This document shows, one piece after another, positions 15,049 through 19,566 of a stretch of DNA of 19,566 bases. The notes beneath the pieces are model-generated. The model was not told the origin of the DNA. It saw only the letters and a program-made list of their open reading frames with translations, and did not search any database. Positions within the stretch are counted from its first letter, which is position 1. Every line of letters starts with the position of its first letter. The position numbers and the translations under genes are program-made. This DNA is from Coriobacteriaceae bacterium (GTDB taxonomy: Bacteria > Actinomycetota > Coriobacteriia > Coriobacteriales > Coriobacteriaceae), in NCBI GenBank assembly GCA_902362275.1, contig CABIWB010000018.1, forward strand, positions 1-19,566. Reading direction: 5' to 3'.

Positions 15049-17028
15049 CTATTCTGACTCAGCATCACAGACAGTTTCATGCTTCGTTGCGATCAATTTC
15101 TTTGCGAGTTCGAAGACGCTTTCGTCGTAATATGGCCAATCTACGAAGTTTTCGAGGTACCCGCGGCCCGTTTTGGCCGACAGCTCATCGTTTATCTTGA
15201 GTGTAATCGCGACGAGCAAGGTCAGCATGCGATAGTAATCGGATCGAATGTTCGCCGCATCAGGGTCGGCGATTGGTGAATGCGCATGGTCGTATCTGTT
15301 CCTGAGACCTTGTGAGTTGGGGAAAGAGGCATCGTTAAACATGTAGTCGAGATATGCAGCCTCGTCGGGTGCGAACAGCTTGCCGCTGTATGATAGCATT
15401 TCGTCTGAGACAAGGCCATCGATGAGCGCTAAATCACCGTCTCCACATCCCCCAAGCGCAATTGCACCATTATCCCAAACGGCCTTCAGGCAAATTGATC
15501 GAGGGGTTGGGGAGAGAGCGCCTGTTTCTTCGCACGCACTTACCAGTTGTCGGTCAACTAATTGCTGGAGCACCTCGGCATAAACAGAATCAAAATCGTC
15601 GAAGGTAACCATGGCATTTGAAATCAAATCGAAGAAGCAACGAACATGGTCGTTATGGCCTCTTCTGTATGTCAGCATGCACTGGTCCGAGAACAGATAG
15701 AATCCCCATCTGTTAAAGCAGGCTCCGTCGATTGCGTACTTTTTCTCAGAGAGCGCGTTGAGGGTCCCAAAAGTTTTAAAGCTTTCATAGGGGAAATAGT
15801 CTCCGTCGATTTTTCCAATCCTCGAATATATTGAATAGGACTTAACGGCGCGCTCGATCTCTGGCCCTATCGACTTGCATTTGTCGAGCCACGAAGCTCC
15901 GCTTGACGGCAGCGCCAAGCTGAAATCACTGATTGAGTACTCCTCTGCAAAGTAAACGTTGTACGTCCATTCGAGTGCATCTTCGAGCCTTGTACCGCGG
16001 CTTTCGAGGAAATTTGCGTATGCGACAACTTCGACATTGGCTAGTGATTCCCGCACCTTGGAGATCGTATTCATTCGGTATTCCCCCAGCACGTGGGAAC
16101 CCAGCATCGCAAGCAGACCTCTCTCCTCGTGGGAGTGAGCAGGTGCGGCCATGAGACCGCTTTGGTCTACTACGTCCAATAGATATCTGCAATTGTTCAT
16201 GATGCTTGCATTATCGGTGTATTTGGCGAGCCACGTTTCGCTAAAACTGTAGGTCAAGGTTAGGCCTTCGAACTTTACGCCCTTGCAAGCAATCTGTTCA
16301 GGGTCGATCAGCACCCCGGCTCCGTACTCAAATCCAGTACCTTGCCGGAATAGCTCATCCATGGCTTTATCGTGGGCCCGCTTTGCGCGCACTTTGACGT
16401 CCGGCGACGGAGAGAACCTGCATTTTGTTGCGCCGGAAGGCCAATTGAAAAGGGCCTCCATGCAATTCGGGTTGGCGCGCTGGTCGTCGAGGTAGCCGGT
16501 CATTATCGAATCAAAGTCGCCTTGGGAAAGGCATTTAGGGAGGTAGATTACGTTCTGGCTCCTTGATTCCGTCACGTACTCGTGGATGATCAGCTCCGCG
16601 GAATAATACGGATTGTCGATCAGTGATTTTCCTAGCTCTGTATCAAATAATTTGACGAGTTTGTCGTTCTCCAAGATAGAAGCTAAGCATTCGACATGTC
16701 GCGAAAGAAGTTCGTCAATTTCCTCGCCGGAGATCAGCGTCTCTGCGCCGCAGGCGTGCACCAAGCCCCAGAACTGAGTGGCGTACTGCATCTCGAGTTC
16801 CTCGTAAATACCAAGGATTCCCGAAGACGCGAGCGTCTCCCTCGTATACTCGCAGGCGTTCGCGAAGAGCGCAGCGACGGCTCTTGCGACGTCGCCGACT
16901 TCAGCTTCCTTGAACAGTTCGGGGACCGTTTCAAAAGTGAGCTTAAGCTGATGAGCCTCTATCGCGTCATTAATCGTCGCGATTTGAATGTGAGGACCCT
17001 CCTTCAGGATATGAAGACAACGGTCCAT
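15049..17028 (-). CDS. Unrecognised large protein with a C-terminal HEPN-like RN-x3-H motif
   Basis: This 659-aa soluble protein (681 aa if the upstream start is used) has no family I can name. Near the C-terminus it has GLRNRYDHAHSPIADPD and then DYYRMLTLLVAITLKINDEL. R576-N577-x3-H581 fits the RN-x3-H form of the HEPN RNase motif and resembles the C-terminal part of DUF4209-type proteins. The rest is mixed helix and strand without clear signatures. I chose ATG at 17028 because AGGAG lies 5 nt upstream. A TTG at 17094 with GAAAGG six nt upstream is a real alternative and would add 22 residues. The gene is convergent with the 441-aa gene and sits in the same accessory stretch as AbiH. A role in defence is inferred from the motif and neighbours. 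Confidence 0.76.
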   Translation of the reverse strand: MDRCLHILKEGPHIQIATINDAIEAHQLKLTFETVPELFKEAEVGDVARAVAALFANACEYTRETLASSGILGIYEELEMQYATQFWGLVHACGAETLISGEEIDELLSRHVECLASILENDKLVKLFDTELGKSLIDNPYYSAELIIHEYVTESRSQNVIYLPKCLSQGDFDSIMTGYLDDQRANPNCMEALFNWPSGATKCRFSPSPDVKVRAKRAHDKAMDELFRQGTGFEYGAGVLIDPEQIACKGVKFEGLTLTYSFSETWLAKYTDNASIMNNCRYLLDVVDQSGLMAAPAHSHEERGLLAMLGSHVLGEYRMNTISKVRESLANVEVVAYANFLESRGTRLEDALEWTYNVYFAEEYSISDFSLALPSSGASWLDKCKSIGPEIERAVKSYSIYSRIGKIDGDYFPYESFKTFGTLNALSEKKYAIDGACFNRWGFYLFSDQCMLTYRRGHNDHVRCFFDLISNAMVTFDDFDSVYAEVLQQLVDRQLVSACEETGALSPTPRSICLKAVWDNGAIALGGCGDGDLALIDGLVSDEMLSYSGKLFAPDEAAYLDYMFNDASFPNSQGLRNRYDHAHSPIADPDAANIRSDYYRMLTLLVAITLKINDELSAKTGRGYLENFVDWPYYDESVFELAKKLIATKHETVCDAESE

Positions 17029-17094
17029 GAAAGCTCCTACAGCCCAGTCATTGCGGCCATAGGAAACAATCCTAGTGTGGTTGAAGTCTCGCAA

Positions 17095-17450
17095 CGCTAG
17101 CCTTTCTCGCGTAATGCCGACTATGTTAGAGTACCGCGGATTTGGCCTCGTGGGTGATCAACGATGTCGCGACGCAAAGTATTGCATCGGCAAATTATCC
17201 GCCTCGCCGCCTCTCTTGGCCTCGAAGATGGGGTCGCCGCTGAAAGAACTACTATTGCCAAACTATTTACCGAATGGCCATCACTCGATTCCCCCATTCA
17301 CCGATTGACAAAACGATTTACACCTAATTGTTGGCACTGCTCAGAGGCATTTTCTTTGTTTGCGGCTTGATCTCGCTAAACTAATAACTGCTGCTACCAG
17401 GGCATTTTCTGGTGCACATTCTATTGGCTCCTGCGAAGATCGGAGCGGGT
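17095..17450. other. Divergent intergenic region (about 350 nt)
   Basis: This gap separates the - strand 659-681 aa gene from the + strand LPXTG protein gene, so promoters for both should lie here. A perfect TTGACA occurs at 17305-17310 on +, but the best downstream -10 options (TAATTG 14 nt away, TTGTTG 17 nt away) are poor. A 10-nt direct repeat GGCATTTTCT occurs at 17347-17356 and 17401-17410. The 68-codon + frame at 17164-17370 shows no recognisable features. The final GGAG at 17442-17445 is the ribosome binding site of the next gene. Confidence 0.5.
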
Positions 17451-18557
17451 ATGTTTGCTGCCAAGTCCCACACCAGCCGTCATCACATTGCGATTGTTGC
17501 CATGGCCTGCCTATGCGTTTTGCTGGGCGGGCCTTCTTATGCCGCGGGCGCGGAGAGCCTCATCATCGCGGGCGCGACGTACTACGAGCCGGGCGTGTCG
17601 GGCCCCGGCTGGGCCTGGACCGATGCCGGCCACCTGGAGCTTAACGGCTACGCGGGCGAGGCCATCGGCGCCGAGGGCGACCTCGTGCTGACGCTTGCCG
17701 GGCAGAACTCCGTGACGGAGTCGCATGCGCCCGATGCGGACATCACGCTGTGCGGCATGGAGGTGTGGGGCAACCTGACGCTTCGCGGCACCGGGACCCT
17801 TACGGCGACGGGCTCGCAGTGCGGGATCCACGTTTCGCAGGCACTCGTGGTGGACGGCTGCACCGTCGATGCCCGGGCGGACGGGGCCGATATTTCCGAC
17901 GAGGCGGTCGCCGGCGTGATCGCAGGCGACATGGCCGTGCGCGGCGGCGGACGCATCGTTGCCGTGGGCGCCGGGCCCGGGGCGGGCGTGCGCGCCTACG
18001 GCGTTTATCTGCAGGATGCGGGCCTTGGCGCTGGCGCAACGGGCTGTCGGCTTTCCGTCGACGCCTCGTGGCTCGATGCGACCGGTGCCGACGGTGGCGT
18101 CGCTTGCTTGGGCGGGTCACTTTTGTCTGCGCGGTTTGTGTCGCCTGCTGGCGGAACCTTTGGTGCTAGTGGCGTGGTGGATGCCTCCGGTGCGGTGGCA
18201 CCGCATGTGGTGGTTGAGCCCGATGTCGTCACGCCTCCGGCGGGGGAGAACGATGGGCCCGATGTGCCGGGCAGCGGGACGGGCGAGCCTGATGGTGGCG
18301 CCGGTCCCGCTGCAGAGCAACCCGGTACGGAGCCAACGACGGTTCCCGCAATGAAGCCTGCGGCTACGTCGCCCAAGACAAACATAACGACCAAGACGAG
18401 GGTGACCAAGACCACGGTGCCTGCGCCGTCCAAGCCTAAAGCCACCAGCGCGACCGCAGCGACACTCCCCAAGACCGGCGACAGCAACTGGATCGCAGTC
18501 TCCTTTACGTTTTTCCTGCTTGCTACAGTGCTCCTGGCTACCGCATGTCGTCGTTGA
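17451..18557 (+). CDS. LPXTG-anchored secreted cell-wall protein
   Basis: The 368-aa protein starts with a signal peptide (basic SHTSRHH, hydrophobic IAIVAMACLCVLLGG, then a likely cut after SYAAGA). Residues about 35-235 form a Gly/Ala/Val-rich domain with repeated short strands such as GDLVLTLAGQNSVTES and GNLTLRGTGTLTATG, similar to beta-helical or DUF4353-like surface domains. A Pro/Thr/Lys-rich linker (about 250-335) follows, then LPKTG at 339-343, a hydrophobic helix and ACRR. This is a complete sortase signal, so the protein is covalently attached to peptidoglycan. GGAG lies 5 nt before ATG 17451, which I prefer to GTG 17412. Composition is very GC-rich, unlike the accessory genes to its left. 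The ligand or function is unknown. Confidence 0.9.
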   Translation: MFAAKSHTSRHHIAIVAMACLCVLLGGPSYAAGAESLIIAGATYYEPGVSGPGWAWTDAGHLELNGYAGEAIGAEGDLVLTLAGQNSVTESHAPDADITLCGMEVWGNLTLRGTGTLTATGSQCGIHVSQALVVDGCTVDARADGADISDEAVAGVIAGDMAVRGGGRIVAVGAGPGAGVRAYGVYLQDAGLGAGATGCRLSVDASWLDATGADGGVACLGGSLLSARFVSPAGGTFGASGVVDASGAVAPHVVVEPDVVTPPAGENDGPDVPGSGTGEPDGGAGPAAEQPGTEPTTVPAMKPAATSPKTNITTKTRVTKTTVPAPSKPKATSATAATLPKTGDSNWIAVSFTFFLLATVLLATACRR

Positions 18558-18897
18558 GATAGCTGCCATTTGGAAGAAAGGGACATCCACAAGGTATAGC
18601 TATTTGTTTGTTTGTTAATAGGCGCCCAATTATCGAAGGCAGGGGCCATACGGACACGACCATAGGCTGTATCGCGACATGCGACCCAGGTCCACATGAG
18701 TGAGACAGGCATTCAATAATGTCGCAGGTTGGACTGAAGGCAACGAAAGGGCACCAGGATCTTTGTCGACCCTGGTGCCCAAGCGAAAGACCATCAGAGT
18801 TGCCTCGCAATATTCGACGGTGCTAAAGCGGGCAAATATTAAACTGGACTCATTGGTGAGCTGTATGAGCTGGTTTCTTAGTGACACCCCGGATTGT
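18558..18897. other. Intergenic region between convergent genes
   Basis: This 340-nt gap has no supported gene. The only clear structure is the perfect hairpin at 18749-18780. No T-rich terminator follows the LPXTG gene on the + strand. Confidence 0.5.
18749..18786 (-). terminator. Candidate terminator for the truncated gene on the - strand
   Basis: Bases 18749-18758 pair perfectly with 18771-18780 around a 12-nt loop. On the - strand the stem is followed by TTTCGTT, a modest U tract; on the + strand by AAGCGAAAG, with no T-run. The orientation suits the gene ending at 18898. The distance of over 100 nt and the weak tail keep confidence low. Confidence 0.4.
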
Positions 18898-19560
18898 CTA
18901 TAAGCAAAAGTCTGGTGTTTCGGAAATGTTGTACCGTACGCCAAAACTGTCAATCTCTTGTTTTAATACAGCCCACTCAATTTCTAAAAGCAGCCGCATA
19001 ACATCGCAAATTGTCACAATGCCTCGAATCCCCTTGCTCCTCATCCGCACGAGTTCGTAAATCAATTGAACAGAAATCGTTGCTGTATACGGTTCACCGC
19101 TTCTATCAAGATTTAATGCTCTTGCAGCATCAATGATCGCAGTGCCAAATAGGAGCTCAGGAGAAATCCCTTCAGCGGGGTTTTCGATTGTGATATTTAC
19201 CTTATCTCCGCAAAGCTCAATTTCCGTTTCTCCGGCTCTGCTTTGTTTGAGAAAGGGTTCCGTTTTACCTAGACCTAAATATTCCGTTCTTTTAAGACGC
19301 TGCCTGCGGCAGCTCTCCTTAAACATATTGTTACGACAATCTATGATGGCGGCATTCGCAATCTGGTCAGTCAGGCATGGGTAAAAACCTATTAGGATCC
19401 AATCGACCTCACATGATGCCCTGAAAAGGAGATCGTAAATTTCCGCATAAAGTGGGCATTGTCCACTGTCGAGGCGGGCCACTCTGGTAGTGTCCCGAAT
19501 GTTGGTGTAGAGCTCGGTTCTCGAGGGTAGCCGCAGGCTGCCCAAGGAACCGAGAATCAC
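18898..19560 (-). pseudogene. N-terminally truncated paralogue of the 387-aa protein
   Basis: The open frame gives at most 220 aa. From about residue 26 (RVARLDSGQCPL) it aligns with the 387-aa protein from K190 to its end, with EVDWILIGFYPCLTDQI identical in both and 40 of 52 residues identical across the core. The first 20-25 residues do not match, and an in-frame stop lies directly before the only upstream start (GTG 19558-19560). The first 185 residues, including the possible nuclease-like part, are therefore absent. The break coincides with a palindrome at 19504-19561. It is most likely a broken copy. An N-terminal half displaced beyond the window edge, or a functional short form, cannot be excluded. 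No Shine-Dalgarno can be judged at the edge. Confidence 0.72.
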
Positions 19561-19561
19561 C
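19504..19561. repeat. Imperfect palindrome at the truncation point
   Basis: Bases 19513-19520 pair perfectly with 19547-19554. Inside, 19525-19532 pairs with 19536-19543 with one G·T, closing a GCA loop. Outside, 19504-19507 pairs with 19558-19561. The element spans the point where similarity to the 387-aa paralogue is lost. It lacks attC-type GTTRRRY ends and a tRNA acceptor stem; its nature is unknown. Confidence 0.65.
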
Positions 19562-19566
19562 TAGAA

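Noticed and set aside
17164..17370. 68-codon + frame in the divergent intergenic region
   Set aside because: No good ribosome binding site or recognisable motif; it lies where promoters for both flanking genes are expected.
18005..18712. A - strand frame opposite the LPXTG gene
   Set aside because: Low-complexity Pro/Ala/Gly translation is the mirror of the GC-rich stalk-coding sequence, with no recognisable domain.
18749..18780. Hairpin as terminator of the LPXTG gene
   Set aside because: It is nearly 200 nt after the stop and has no T-run on the + strand; the - strand orientation fits better.
19501..19563. Integron attC site or tRNA relic at the window end
   Set aside because: The ends do not match GTTRRRY/RYYYAAC, and there is no 7-bp acceptor stem or T-loop; I kept it only as a palindrome.
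1..19566. CRISPR arrays, insertion sequences or tRNA genes
   Set aside because: I saw no regularly spaced repeats, transposase motifs or tRNA-like folds on either strand.

Overview
The window looks like chromosomal DNA from a fairly GC-rich Gram-positive gut actinobacterium. Collinsella or a related Coriobacteriia genus is my best guess. This is inference from base composition, an LPXTG-type sortase substrate, and the style of the polysaccharide genes; no rRNA or other marker gene is present to confirm it.

Region 1 (1-10209, all + strand) is the 3' part of an exopolysaccharide/capsule operon built for a Wzx/Wzy pathway. In order it holds the end of a dTDP-4-dehydrorhamnose reductase-like gene, a GT4 glycosyltransferase, UDP-GlcNAc 2-epimerase (wecB), a WbsX/GH99-like protein, a second GT4 enzyme with a Cys cluster, a Wzy-like polymerase, a polysaccharide pyruvyl transferase, a Wzx-like flippase and an FrhB-type iron-sulfur protein. 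Most genes overlap or abut (GTGA, ATGA or 1-nt junctions), so they are probably translationally coupled. The nucleotide-sugar enzymes supply precursors, the glycosyltransferases build the repeat unit, the pyruvyl transferase and perhaps the FrhB-like protein modify it, and Wzx and Wzy export and polymerise it. The wecB gene is visibly GC-rich, while the central genes are AT-richer, suggesting a mosaic locus. The FrhB-like gene contains two adjoining perfect hairpins inside its reading frame (9660-9717).

Region 2 (10210-17100) is accessory DNA that looks like a defence island. It has an AbiH-family gene on the - strand, then a decayed C-terminal fragment of UDP-glucose 6-dehydrogenase (ugd) with a strong terminator. 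Next comes a divergent pair of unrecognised genes: 387 aa on - with a weak nuclease-like N-terminus, and 441 aa on + with a HEPN-like R-x5-H. A second ugd fragment follows, then a 659-681 aa - strand gene with an RN-x3-H HEPN-like motif near its C-terminus. The two ugd fragments share a 50-nt block (47 of 50 identical) and bracket the divergent pair, so the pair looks like inserted or exchanged cargo.

Region 3 (17101-19566) carries an LPKTG-anchored secreted protein on +, and at the window edge a - strand, N-terminally truncated paralogue of the 387-aa gene. Its truncation point sits at a palindromic element. The most promising lead for an undescribed system is the 387-aa/441-aa divergent pair together with the truncated second copy of the 387-aa family.
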